Source: Clostridiales bacterium (GTDB lineage: Bacteria > Bacillota_A > Clostridia > Saccharofermentanales > Saccharofermentanaceae). From it: DNA of 22,003 bases. Position 1 is the first letter of the stretch, and each line of letters begins with the position of its first letter. Location of the stretch: contig JAILHZ010000178.1 of the NCBI GenBank assembly GCA_024695545.1, forward strand, positions 1-22,003. Direction: 5' to 3'. Under the pieces are notes generated by a model. It was not told where the DNA came from and made no database searches. It saw nothing but the letters and a program-made list of their open reading frames with translations. Below, one piece after another: positions 7,543-15,377 of the stretch. Position numbers and translations under genes: made by a program.

Positions 7543-9335
7543 TGGCGGACACAAATGCGAAGAATGTAAAAAAGCGCAACACCTACCGTGTCGACGAGAC
7601 TCTCGAAGAGCCTTTCTCCCTGAAGCACCTTAAGCGCGCCTGGGTCTACATCCGGAAATACTCCGCGAAGATGACCATCGCCCTGATCCTTTCAGCTCTC
7701 GGTGCGATGGCGGCTCTGTGCGCCCCGAAGATCACGAAAGAAGCACTCGACGTCGTCATCCCGGCCAAGGATAAGGACCGCCTGCATTTTCTGATCCTTC
7801 TCCTGATCATCGCATACGCCGTAAGCATCGTTTTTTACACGATCCGCTCCCACATCATGGAACGCATGTCGCAGGACATCGTGTATGACATAAGAAAGGA
7901 CCTTTTCGCGCATCTGCAGGAGCTCCCGTTCCAGTACTACGACGACCGTCCGCACGGCAAGATCCTGATCCGCGTCGTTAACTACGTCAACTCCGTCTGC
8001 GACATGCTCAGCAACGGTCTGATCAACGCGATCCTGGAGATCATCAACCTGATCTTCATCGTCGCCTTCATGCTCACGACCGACATCAAGCTTTCGCTCG
8101 TCGTTCTCATCGGCGTGCCGGTCCTCGCGGTCTTCATGTTCTGGGTCAAGAACAAGCAGCGCAAGGCCTGGCAGCTCGTGTCAAACAAGAACTCGAACCT
8201 GAACGCTTATCTGCAGGAGAACATCGTCGGCGCGAAGATCACGCAGATCTTTGCCCGCGAGGAGGAGAACGCCGAGATCTTTGAGAACCTCTCGGATGAC
8301 TGCAGAACGACCTGGATGGGAGCTCTCCGATACACCAACCTCGTGTGGCCGGGAATCGACACGATCTCGGTATTCGTAAGAGGCGCGATCTTCATCGTCG
8401 GACTGGTGCTTTTCGCGCAGGGACAGGAGACGCTTGGTGCCATCGTCGCGGTCTCGAGCTACGCCGCGCGCTTCTGGCAGCCGATCATGAACCTCGGCAA
8501 CATCTTCAACAACTTCATCAACAACATGGCCTATCTCGAGCGAATCTTCGAGACGATCGACGAGCCCGTGGGCGTGAAGGATAAAGACGGCGCGACCGAG
8601 ATGCCCGAAATCAAGGGCGAGGTCGAGTTCCGCGACGTTTCGTTCTCGTACGAAGAGGGAAAAGAAGTGCTGCACAACGTGTCGTTTAAGGTCGCACCGG
8701 GAAGTTCGATCGCGCTCGTCGGCCCGACCGGCGCCGGTAAAAGCACTATTGTCAGCCTGATTTCGCGTTTCTACGAGCTCGATTCGGGCAAGATCCTGAT
8801 CGACGGGCAGGACATCTCGGATGTCACGCTCAAGTCCCTGCGCTCGCAGATGGGCATCATGCTGCAGGACAGCTTCATTTTCAGCGGCACGGTGGAGGAT
8901 AACATCCGCTACGGCAAGCTCGACGCGACTTCGGACGAGATCGTCACGGCCAGCCGTGCGGTCTGCGCCGATGCGTTTATCAGTAAGATGCCGGGCGGCT
9001 ATCAGACCGAGGTCAAGGAGCGCGGCTCCTCGCTTTCGCAGGGCCAGAAGCAGCTGATCTCTTTCGCTCGTACCCTGCTGTCCGATCCGGCGCTGCTCGT
9101 TCTCGACGAGGCGACTTCGAGTATCGATGTCCAGACGGAAAAAGCACTTCAGAAGGGCCTCGATGCGATGCTCCAGGGCAGGACATCCTTCATCATTGCG
9201 CACCGCCTGTCGACGATCAAGAACTGCGACCAGATCATGTACATCGACCAGGGCGGCATCACCGAGTGCGGCACCCACGACGAGCTCATGGCGAAGAAAG
9301 GCGACTACTACAAGCTGTATGTGTCGCAGATGTGA
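7542..9335 (+). CDS. ABC exporter subunit with catalytic ATP site (BmrD/TM288-like)
   Basis: A 597-residue half-transporter with an N-terminal cytosolic stretch, six membrane helices (about 42-320) and a nucleotide-binding domain (about 358-597). Walker A is GPTGAGKST (394-402); Walker B ends with the catalytic Glu (LVLDE, E523) and the H-loop His554 (IAHRLST) is present. The signature is LSQGQ (498-502) instead of LSGGQ. This is the expected complement of the preceding gene: one good ATP site forms from this subunit's Walker motifs plus the partner's LSGGQ, and one degenerate site from the reverse combination. The start overlaps the preceding stop by one base. The AAAAGCACT word lies inside its Walker A codons (8739-8747). 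The substrate cannot be told from sequence; multidrug or lipid export is the family norm. Confidence 0.94.
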   Translation: MADTNAKNVKKRNTYRVDETLEEPFSLKHLKRAWVYIRKYSAKMTIALILSALGAMAALCAPKITKEALDVVIPAKDKDRLHFLILLLIIAYAVSIVFYTIRSHIMERMSQDIVYDIRKDLFAHLQELPFQYYDDRPHGKILIRVVNYVNSVCDMLSNGLINAILEIINLIFIVAFMLTTDIKLSLVVLIGVPVLAVFMFWVKNKQRKAWQLVSNKNSNLNAYLQENIVGAKITQIFAREEENAEIFENLSDDCRTTWMGALRYTNLVWPGIDTISVFVRGAIFIVGLVLFAQGQETLGAIVAVSSYAARFWQPIMNLGNIFNNFINNMAYLERIFETIDEPVGVKDKDGATEMPEIKGEVEFRDVSFSYEEGKEVLHNVSFKVAPGSSIALVGPTGAGKSTIVSLISRFYELDSGKILIDGQDISDVTLKSLRSQMGIMLQDSFIFSGTVEDNIRYGKLDATSDEIVTASRAVCADAFISKMPGGYQTEVKERGSSLSQGQKQLISFARTLLSDPALLVLDEATSSIDVQTEKALQKGLDAMLQGRTSFIIAHRLSTIKNCDQIMYIDQGGITECGTHDELMAKKGDYYKLYVSQM

Positions 9336-9403
9336 GCTGCGGGCGGGCAGGCTTGCGCTCGGCCGCGGGGAGAGTGCTTTTCACGTGGAAGCGAAGTTCT
9401 TTT

Positions 9404-9721
9404 CACGGGGAAATGAAGAAACCGAAGTTTCACGTGTCGGTTTTCGGGAGCGCTACCGAGGAAAAAGAGGAAAAACCGAGTTTCACATGTCGCTTTTTGA
9501 TCGTGTAATCAAGGGAAATCGTATTTTTAGAGAAAACCCTTGATGAAATGCGAAATAAATTACACGGGAATTTGCAATAAACGAGAAAACCCTTGAAAGA
9601 ACAAGGAAAATTCCTCGAGGGAAATCGCAATAATTCACAAAACCCTTGAAAAGACGTGTTGAAATCGACACGTGAAAAGGACGTTTTAGAGATTTCCCTT
9701 GATCAAACCTTGCAAAACAGC
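9404..9721. repeat. 53-bp-period tandem array between convergent genes
   Basis: Units start near 9404, 9457, 9510, 9563, 9616 and 9669, each 53 bases apart. The middle three are clearest: (A/C)GGGAA(A/T)T at 9512, 9565 and 9618, followed exactly 25 bases later by CCCTTGA at 9537, 9590 and 9643. The sixth keeps CCCTTGA at 9696. The first two are more like each other (AAACCGA-GTTTCAC-TGTCG core). Each middle unit is an imperfect inverted repeat (AAGGG...CCCTT). The period is not a multiple of three and every frame is broken, so it is not coding. The array is A/T-rich compared with the flanking genes. Confidence 0.75.
9419..9443 (+). terminator. Possible terminator of the ABC operon
   Basis: AAACCGA (9419-9425) pairs with TCGGTTT (9437-9443), with an 11-base loop and one further T before CGGG. 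The stem is only 7 bp and lies in the first unit of the 53-bp array, about 85 bases after the operon stop. Confidence 0.4.
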
Positions 9722-9746
9722 CAAGAGAATCCTCGATCTCCAATGA

Positions 9747-9779
9747 AAATGGGACCAAACATGCCGTTTGATCCCATTT
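9747..9779 (-). terminator. Terminator-like hairpin downstream of pyruvate kinase
   Basis: Two 14-base arms (9747-9760 and 9766-9779, AAATGGGA-CAAAC type) pair around a 5-base loop with one C/T difference, which becomes a G-U pair in the minus-strand RNA. The minus-strand right arm runs into TTTTCATT. It lies about 70 bases after the pyk stop. A second, weaker hairpin (CCTGCC/GGCAGG, 9801-9830) containing the AAAAGCAC word is closer to the gene. Confidence 0.7.
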
Positions 9780-9848
9780 CCTTCGATTTGTTGTTTTACT
9801 CCTGCCCGAAAAGCACCGGCGCCCGGCAGGGTGAAGGTAAAGGAAGGA

Positions 9849-11615
9849 TCAGGACACGGATCCTCTCTTGGCGTCGACGGATATCGTCGCGCCGTCCTTC
9901 AGGAGCTTGGTGCAGTTCTCGCACGACAGGATGGCCGGGATATCCAGCGCCATCGCAACGGTCGCGGCATGAGAAGCGGAGTCGTCATCCTCGACGATCA
10001 GTGCTTTTGCATGCTTAATAAACGGCATCATCTTGTTATTGGTGTACGGAGCTACGAGGATGATGCTGTCGTCCTCAGAGAGCGGCGGCTGCGCCTCGAG
10101 GTGCTCCGGATCCTTAACGATGTAAACAGTGCCGGTGACCTGAGAGCCCTGCTCGTCAGAGGTAGGCTGGCCGTTGCCGTGAACGATGGACTTGCCGAGG
10201 GCCTGGACACGGATGGTGTTGGTCGTGCCGCTCATGCCGACCGGAGTACCACCGGTCATAACGACGAGATCGCCGTCGCTTAAGAAATCACACTTCTGGG
10301 CGGCCTGCATGCCGACCTCGAAGAGTTGGTCAGTAGAAGCAACTTCCGGAACAAGGATCGGGAAGACGCCCCAGGAAAGGTTCAGCTGGCGCTGTACTCT
10401 TGGGAAGAGTGTGCCTGCAACGATCGGGCTGGCCGGACGGAAACGGGAGATCTGGCGGGCTGTACGTCCACCGTGGGTTACGGTAACGATCGCCTTCGCA
10501 TTGAGGTCCATCGCGGTGGTACAGCATGCGTGCGAAATAGCGTTTGCGACAGAAGGCATCATGTTCGGCTTCGCCTTGCTGAACTGATACCAGTAATCGA
10601 TCGAAGCCTCGGTCTGCTCGGCGATCTGAACCATCATCTTCAGAGCCTCGACCGGATACTTGCCGTTTGCAGTCTCACCACTTAACATAACAGCGGAAGT
10701 GCCGTCGTAGATAGCGTTTGCGACGTCGGAAACCTCAGCACGCGTCGGACGCGGATTTCTGATCATGGAGTCGAGCATCTGTGTCGCTGTGATGGAGATC
10801 TTGCCGGCGGTGTGGCACTGCTGGATGCATCTCTTCTGGACGATCGGCACGTTAGCGGCCGGGATCTCAACGCCGAGGTCACCACGGGCAACCATGATAC
10901 CGTTACTTACGCGGAGAATCTCGTCAAAATTCAGGATACCTTCGTTGTTTTCGATCTTTGCGATGATGTTGATGCCGTGATCGCCGTTCTTCTCGAGAAT
11001 GTGGCGGATCTCCTGGACGTCCTTGGCCTTACGGACAAAGGACGCGGCGATGAAGTCGAATTCGTTCTTGACGGCGAAAAGGATATCTTCCTTATCTTTC
11101 GCGGTCAGGGCCGGCAGGCAGAGCTCCGCGTCCGGGACGTTGACGCTCTTCTTGGTAGAAACCGGGCCGCCGTTGCTGACTGTGCAGTAGATATCGCCGC
11201 CCTCGATGCGGTTAACGATCAGCTCGATGAGACCGTCATCGATGAGGATCCTGGAACCCTCTTTCACATCGCCTGCGAGCTCTTTGTACGAAACGGAGAA
11301 TTCCTTGTCGGTACCGATGACATCCTTCTGACGGATGACGACCTCTGAACCCTCGATGAAATTGGTCTTTCCGCCCTCAAATTCACCGGTTCTGATCTCC
11401 GGACCCTTGGTGTCGAGCAGAAGTGCGACCGGCAGATCGAGCTCCTCGCGGATACGCTTTACGCGGTCGATACGCTGCTGGTGCTCCTCGTAGGAACCGT
11501 GCGAAAAGTTCAGTCGCGCGACGTTCATGCCCGCGAGCATCAGCTCACGAACGACCTCATCGGAATCCGCGGCCGGACCCAGAGTACAGATTATTTTCGT
11601 TTTACGCATACACAT
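9849..11615 (-). CDS. pyk: Pyruvate kinase with C-terminal PEP-utilizer mobile domain
   Basis: A 588-residue glycolytic enzyme converting phosphoenolpyruvate and ADP to pyruvate and ATP in the cytosol. Visible family motifs include the N-terminal RKTKIICTLGPA and NVARLNFSHG, LLLDTKGPEIRTG, the catalytic-lysine signature IIAKIENNEG, MVARGDLGVE, and TATQMLDSM...PTRAEVSDVANA. After the usual ~470-residue core there is an extra domain ending in SASHAATVAMALDIPAI (His about 549), the mobile PEP-utilizer-like domain seen in Bacillus and Clostridia pyruvate kinases. Three ATGs are close together. The one at 11615 is chosen because AGGAG lies eight bases upstream; the ATG at 11621 is only two bases from it, and 11609 would give MRKTKII. 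It supplies pyruvate for the PFL pathway encoded a few kilobases away. Divergent promoter with the acetyltransferase gene. Confidence 0.96.
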   Translation of the reverse strand: MCMRKTKIICTLGPAADSDEVVRELMLAGMNVARLNFSHGSYEEHQQRIDRVKRIREELDLPVALLLDTKGPEIRTGEFEGGKTNFIEGSEVVIRQKDVIGTDKEFSVSYKELAGDVKEGSRILIDDGLIELIVNRIEGGDIYCTVSNGGPVSTKKSVNVPDAELCLPALTAKDKEDILFAVKNEFDFIAASFVRKAKDVQEIRHILEKNGDHGINIIAKIENNEGILNFDEILRVSNGIMVARGDLGVEIPAANVPIVQKRCIQQCHTAGKISITATQMLDSMIRNPRPTRAEVSDVANAIYDGTSAVMLSGETANGKYPVEALKMMVQIAEQTEASIDYWYQFSKAKPNMMPSVANAISHACCTTAMDLNAKAIVTVTHGGRTARQISRFRPASPIVAGTLFPRVQRQLNLSWGVFPILVPEVASTDQLFEVGMQAAQKCDFLSDGDLVVMTGGTPVGMSGTTNTIRVQALGKSIVHGNGQPTSDEQGSQVTGTVYIVKDPEHLEAQPPLSEDDSIILVAPYTNNKMMPFIKHAKALIVEDDDSASHAATVAMALDIPAILSCENCTKLLKDGATISVDAKRGSVS

Positions 11616-11716
11616 ATTCATGTCTCCTTATAATCGCGCCGCTTTCGTGGGCTACTTCTGCCGGCGTCGTGTTCGACCCGAAAAGCACTCGGAATGCGGC
11701 GTTGTGATCCTTTTTG

Positions 11717-11739
11717 AAAAGCACCGGCCACATTGCCGG
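11717..11739 (-). promoter_or_regulatory. Hairpin plus T-run in pyk leader (possible attenuator)
   Basis: In the pyk leader RNA (about 130 bases from the predicted promoter), CCGGC and GCCGG (11724-11728 with 11735-11739) form a small stem followed directly by TGCTTTTC, which is a copy of the recurrent word. It resembles a weak intrinsic terminator. A second copy of the word lies at 11681-11689. Confidence 0.3.
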
Positions 11740-11756
11740 CGGAACAATTTTCGTCA

Positions 11757-11785
11757 TCTATAAGATACCACCACCGATTTGTCAA
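11757..11785 (-). promoter_or_regulatory. Sigma-A promoter of pyk
   Basis: Minus strand TTGACA (11780-11785), a 17-base spacer and TATAGA (11757-11762). A consensus -35 and near-consensus -10 at ideal spacing, about 140 bases before the pyk start. Confidence 0.8.
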
Positions 11786-11810
11786 TTCCACAGAAAAGGT
11801 GTTGTGCGAT

Positions 11811-11839
11811 TTGACAAACTTATCCTCCCGAAAGAAAAT
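11811..11839 (+). promoter_or_regulatory. Sigma-A promoter of the acetyltransferase gene
   Basis: TTGACA (11811-11816), a 17-base spacer and GAAAAT (11834-11839). It is back to back with the pyk promoter; the two -35 boxes form a TTTGTCAA / TTGACAAA inverted repeat with about 24 bases between the arms. The ribosome binding site GAGGAGG follows at 11848. Confidence 0.65.
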
Positions 11840-11862
11840 GTTTCTATGAGGAGGATGGCATT

Positions 11863-12477
11863 ATGAATCATAAGGAACGCATGCTGGCGAATCTGCCGTA
11901 TAAGTCCTGGCTGGACGGACTTTCGGAAGATCGCATGGCGAATAAGACGAAGGTTTTTAAGTACAATAATCTCGCACCGGACCAGCCGGAGGAAAGAGAG
12001 AAACTTCTCCGCGAGATCCTGGGAAAGACGAAGGAAGGCTTCCTCTGCATCGAGTCTCCTTTCTTCTGCGACTACGGTTATAACATCGAGGTCGGCACGA
12101 ACTTCTTCGCGAACTATAACTTCGTAATTCTTGATGTCGGCAAGGTCAAGGTCGGCGATAACTTCATGTGCGGCCCGAACGTTATGCTCTGCACCGCCGG
12201 GCATCCGCTTCACCCGGAGACAAGAAACTCCGGCTATGAGTACGGCATCGACATCACGATCGGAGACAACGTCTGGATCGGCGGCAATGTCTGCGTTATG
12301 CCGGGCGTTACGATCGGAAACAACGTCGTTATCGGCGCAGGCTCCGTTGTCACGAAAGATATCCCCGACAACATGCTCGCATTCGGCAATCCCTGCCACG
12401 TCGTAAGAGAGATCACGGAAGAAGACCGCGATTACTACTTCAAAGACAGGAAGTTCGACGTCACTGACTATAAGTGA
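11863..12477 (+). CDS. maa: Maltose/galactoside-type O-acetyltransferase (LacA/Maa family)
   Basis: A 204-residue left-handed beta-helix acetyltransferase that moves an acetyl group from acetyl-CoA to a sugar hydroxyl. The N-terminal maltose-acetyltransferase segment (KERMLANLPYKSWLDGL, 4-20) is followed by hexapeptide repeats (for example IGDNVWIGGNVCVMPGVTIG). The catalytic His in TAGHPLHP is at about 114, and the C-terminal FGNPCHVVREI is typical. The length matches LacA (about 203). A GAGGAGG site eight bases upstream fixes the start. It is a single-gene unit between a divergent pyk promoter and a shared terminator. The natural acceptor in this family is often unclear; detoxification of excess sugars is the usual suggestion. 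Confidence 0.92.
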   Translation: MNHKERMLANLPYKSWLDGLSEDRMANKTKVFKYNNLAPDQPEEREKLLREILGKTKEGFLCIESPFFCDYGYNIEVGTNFFANYNFVILDVGKVKVGDNFMCGPNVMLCTAGHPLHPETRNSGYEYGIDITIGDNVWIGGNVCVMPGVTIGNNVVIGAGSVVTKDIPDNMLAFGNPCHVVREITEEDRDYYFKDRKFDVTDYK

Positions 12478-12536
12478 TCCCTGTAAGCGCCGCGGCACCC
12501 GGTTCCAGCCGCGCCCGGTTTTAGCCACACAAGATG

Positions 12537-12568
12537 AAAAACGCCGCCCATTCCGGACGGCGCTTTTT
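12537..12568. terminator. Bidirectional terminator between acetyltransferase and solute-binding genes
   Basis: CGCCG / CGGCG arms (12542-12546 and 12558-12562, with partial inner pairing) are flanked by AAAAA on the left and TTTTT on the right. The solute-binding gene's stop lies directly beside it at 12570, so the convergent genes share it. Confidence 0.85.
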
Positions 12569-12569
12569 G

Positions 12570-15029
12570 TTACTTGCGTTTATCCATGATATCGGAAGCT
12601 ACCTTCTGCATGTGAATGCAGGTATTGTCGAGAGTATCCAGATCCTTGAAGTATCCCTCGGCTAAGATATATATGGCCATCATGATCCCGCAGTCCTGAT
12701 AATAGGAGTTGTCCACGGAATCAATCAATTTGGCCAGTTCCTCTCTTCTTCCATCGTCGATCAGAATCGGGAAGGGTCCGTGATAATCAGGATCGTTCTC
12801 GAATTCCTCATTCAACGCCGCGTTTTGATCGATCTGTATCTTGCATACCGCGTCAAAAGCACTTCGGCTGACCGGCATCTTGCCCATGCCGGCACTCAGG
12901 TATTCCTGGGCTTCCTCGTTGAGGCAGAAGCGGATGAATTCCCACGCCAGATCCGGATTGGAGGCGCACTTGGTGACAGATACTGTCAGACCTCCCAGGG
13001 CAGTCAGGCTCTTTCCCTTGACGGAAGGGTAGGAGATCAGTTTATCATTGTCGTTCATGTATGTTTCTCTTACTATGGCGTAATCTTCGAGCGTGGACAT
13101 GTAGGCTTCGTGCGAAAATAGATATCCTCGATAATACTGCGTTTGCGGGTCCATTATTTCACCATAGAAATTGTCAAAGCCATCATTGTACTCCGGCTCT
13201 GCAACTCCGCATTTCTTCGCTGCTTGAAGCAGTGCTTTGAAATCATCATTATCGAAATTCACTTCGCCGGTCTCGTTATTTATGAAGTCTGAAGAAGACG
13301 ACGACATGAAAATCGTGAAGATAATCGTGCTTGCATATGAGGGCATTATTCTCTTCGGGGACGACAGTTTGCTCTGGATCGTGCTCAGTTCATCAAACGT
13401 CCATTTTTCGCTGACATCTGATATCTCGCTGTTGGCGTACATGCCGAGAAGAGAGAAGGTCAGAGGAAAACTGTAGAGCTTTCCGTTTTGTTCAAAAGCA
13501 CTGAAGAGGTTATAGAAGTAGTCCTCTTTCTTGATGGTGGTATCCGCCTCCAGATACGGCTTCAGGTCGTAAAGCAGCGCATCGGTATTGAGCTCGGAAA
13601 GACCGGAGAAACCAACGACCATATCCGGTCCTTCTCCCTTATACATCTTTTCGGTCAGATATTCATATGTGCTGCTCAGGGACTCGATATGCTCTTCATC
13701 ATGTATACGGAAGTAGGAAAAATCATCGTCGAGCACGGAGGTGAGCTCGATGTACGCGTGATTCTCCGGATCGGCATTATACTTATAGACCATGTCGGTG
13801 AAATACGGATCAGAAATATCGTACGTACAGATCTTCAGCAGTTCTTTTCCGGCATGAGGATTCTTATCTGCGCGGGTGAGCTTTTCGATCGACATCGTGT
13901 TGGCGTAATAGCAATAGCAGTCTGTGTTCCATCTGCCGTTATCCTTGTCCGGCTCCGCGTTCAGAGCGAGCATGGAGCCATCGGCCTGCATCTGGCAGTT
14001 CGTAAGAAATGCACAGTTCAGGTTGGAGTTCGCATAGGAAACAATCGGCGTGGTCGTGCTCTGTATGATGCTGTACTGCTCTATGCCCGCATCCGAGAAG
14101 ATGAAGCAGTCCGAATTACCGGTGAGCGCGATACTGAGATTTTTGTCCACCTTATACTTCTCCGTGAGTTCTCCTGTGTTTATATCAACTTCCTGATAGC
14201 CCCCGATGTCGCTGGAGGGAAGCGCGTAGTGCGCGACGAGCCATTTGCCGTCGGAGTAGTTCATGAAGGGCGCGAGGGTCTGTTCTTCGTTCTTCTTGAT
14301 CAGCTTGCCCTGGGCATCGAAGAGGTAGAGTTCTCCTTCGGCTGCGATAAAGAGATTGCCGTTATCCATCAGATAGGTATGCGAACCGAAGAGGTTTTTA
14401 CCGACGTCATATTTCAGATCCCGCAGTTTCTCGCCGGAAGGGGAGATCACAAAGAATGCCGGAAAGGATTTGCATTCGCCCATGTCGGTCTTGAATACGG
14501 TGACGAAGATATCGCCGTTTTCCATGGCAAAAGCACTCGCGAATTCACAGTCTTCGTCCAGGGGGATCGTGGCGAGATTCTTGCCGGTCAGGTCGAAAAG
14601 CTGAAGACTGTGATACTCGTAATCATTCAAGTTCTGGTAGCCATTTGCCAATAACGTCTTTGCCTGCGATTCATCTTTCAGAGTTACTTCTACGTCTACC
14701 AGGATCCGGTCGCCGGCGATCGCGGAGGTGGTGAATTTCTTCGTGGCCAGCTCCACATCCGGAATCGGTTCCAGCTTCAGTTCCGTGCTTTCCGACTCAT
14801 AGAAAATCTCATCGTCCTTGATGATCCGGGTCGGATTCCTGGTCAGAGTTTTCGGTGCATTTTTATCGGCGTCGGATGCCGCGGCTGTATTATCATCTGA
14901 ATCAGCTGTTTCCGAGGTCTGGGTTTCGATTTTATTCTCAACGGTTTTGTGTTTCCGACAGGAAGCCAGAGACAGTACCATGCTGCCTGCAAGAGTAACG
15001 GCGAGCAGTTTTCGGATCTTTTTATTCAT
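12570..15029 (-). CDS. Large solute-binding lipoprotein with extra N-terminal beta-rich region
   Basis: An 819-residue secreted lipoprotein. The signal peptide ends in the lipobox LASC with Cys24 as the lipidation site. Residues ~25-90 are an acidic Thr/Ser linker. About 90-390 is a beta-rich region with repeated short units (for example LQLFDLTGKNLATIPL, GELYLFDAQGKLIKK, VDINTGELTEKY) that looks like a beta-propeller. About 395-800 resembles the extracellular solute-binding family 1 fold (KICTYD start, GPDMVVGF, LEADTTIKKEDYF, GKLYSFPLTFSLLGMYAN, ALGGLTVSVTKCASNPDLAWEFIRFCL). Classical binding proteins are about 420-550 residues, so this is an N-terminal fusion. The ATG at 15029 is preferred over one 14 codons upstream because GGAGGG lies just before it and the signal peptide starts cleanly. 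No ABC permease genes adjoin it, so it may be an orphan receptor or sensor for sugars or oligosaccharides. Confidence 0.85.
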   Translation of the reverse strand: MNKKIRKLLAVTLAGSMVLSLASCRKHKTVENKIETQTSETADSDDNTAAASDADKNAPKTLTRNPTRIIKDDEIFYESESTELKLEPIPDVELATKKFTTSAIAGDRILVDVEVTLKDESQAKTLLANGYQNLNDYEYHSLQLFDLTGKNLATIPLDEDCEFASAFAMENGDIFVTVFKTDMGECKSFPAFFVISPSGEKLRDLKYDVGKNLFGSHTYLMDNGNLFIAAEGELYLFDAQGKLIKKNEEQTLAPFMNYSDGKWLVAHYALPSSDIGGYQEVDINTGELTEKYKVDKNLSIALTGNSDCFIFSDAGIEQYSIIQSTTTPIVSYANSNLNCAFLTNCQMQADGSMLALNAEPDKDNGRWNTDCYCYYANTMSIEKLTRADKNPHAGKELLKICTYDISDPYFTDMVYKYNADPENHAYIELTSVLDDDFSYFRIHDEEHIESLSSTYEYLTEKMYKGEGPDMVVGFSGLSELNTDALLYDLKPYLEADTTIKKEDYFYNLFSAFEQNGKLYSFPLTFSLLGMYANSEISDVSEKWTFDELSTIQSKLSSPKRIMPSYASTIIFTIFMSSSSSDFINNETGEVNFDNDDFKALLQAAKKCGVAEPEYNDGFDNFYGEIMDPQTQYYRGYLFSHEAYMSTLEDYAIVRETYMNDNDKLISYPSVKGKSLTALGGLTVSVTKCASNPDLAWEFIRFCLNEEAQEYLSAGMGKMPVSRSAFDAVCKIQIDQNAALNEEFENDPDYHGPFPILIDDGRREELAKLIDSVDNSYYQDCGIMMAIYILAEGYFKDLDTLDNTCIHMQKVASDIMDKRK

Positions 15030-15070
15030 AAATAGCCCTCCAAAGAGTTCCGGGTTGCACTTCATTTCCA

Positions 15071-15082
15071 CAATAATTATTG
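15071..15082. promoter_or_regulatory. Perfect 12-bp palindrome upstream of the solute-binding gene
   Basis: CAATAATTATTG is a perfect palindrome about 42 bases before the start codon, in the region where its promoter should lie. No clear -35/-10 pair was found here. It could be an operator. Confidence 0.35.
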
Positions 15083-15196
15083 ACTATTTTCCATCTGCCT
15101 GCGTGAGAGGATTGTCACCAAAAATCCAGCGAGGGGAAAACGACCAATGCCGCCCTTTAGAACATAAAGGAATTTGTACAAAAAATATTCTTTCAA

Positions 15197-15215
15197 ACGG
15201 GTGACATCGACCCGT
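15197..15215. promoter_or_regulatory. Inverted repeat overlapping the pflB promoter
   Basis: ACGGGT (15197-15202) and ACCCGT (15210-15215) with a 7-base centre overlap the -35 box and the start of the spacer of the pflB promoter. This is a good position for a repressor site. It does not resemble the Rex consensus. Confidence 0.45.
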
Positions 15216-15229
15216 CCTTGCGTTATGAT
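15201..15229 (+). promoter_or_regulatory. Sigma-A promoter of pflB-pflA
   Basis: GTGACA (15201-15206), a 17-base spacer and TATGAT (15224-15229): five of six bases match in each box. The predicted leader to the pflB ATG is about 285 bases. Confidence 0.75.
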
Positions 15230-15252
15230 GTAGCCGTAATGAAAATCATTTC

Positions 15253-15279
15253 TCCGGAAAGAGTATTTTCTTTTCCGGA
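15253..15279 (+). promoter_or_regulatory. Hairpin at the start of the pflB leader
   Basis: TCCGGAAA (15253-15260) and TTTCCGGA (15272-15279) form an 8-bp perfect stem with an 11-base loop, about 20 bases after the predicted transcription start. Confidence 0.5.
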
Positions 15280-15292
15280 AGCGCCTGTGGAC

Positions 15293-15377
15293 GGGGTGGC
15301 TCCTGTCCCTTGGAAATCAGGCTGCGTGGCGGGGTGGCACCTGCCGGGTATCGCAGATCATGTCGGGGTGGCACCTG
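15293..15377 (+). repeat. Triplicated GGGGTGGC(A/T)CCTG motif in the pflB leader
   Basis: Copies lie at 15293-15305 (T variant), 15331-15343 and 15365-15377, spaced 38 and 34 bases, all in the same orientation and each preceded by C. The centre GGTGGCACC is a short odd palindrome. The look is that of a small extragenic (REP-like) repeat or a repeated RNA/protein-binding site. A copy of the recurrent word (GTGCTTTT, 15392-15399) follows. Confidence 0.7.

Noticed and set aside
5896..7554. Long open frame opposite the first ABC gene (and similar ones opposite the second ABC gene and pflB)
   Set aside because: They mirror highly conserved genes, show no family motifs, and are explained by the high-GC codon bias of the true gene.
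9404..9721. CRISPR array
   Set aside because: The 53-bp period is kept but repeats are poorly conserved, spacers are not distinct unrelated sequences, and no cas gene is present.
9483..9758. 91-residue minus-strand ORF with repeated-looking peptide
   Set aside because: It arises from the 53-bp array; the period shifts the frame at each unit and no ribosome binding site is seen.
15197..15215. Rex (NADH-sensing) operator at pflB
   Set aside because: The palindrome is GC-rich ACGGGT/ACCCGT, not the TTGTTAA-type Rex site.
15293..15377. T-box riboswitch, because GGGGTGGCACC resembles the T-box AGGGTGGNACCGCG
   Set aside because: The GCG after ACC is missing (CCTG instead), the motif occurs three times, and there is no specifier stem or T-box terminator; the downstream gene is also not an amino-acid gene.
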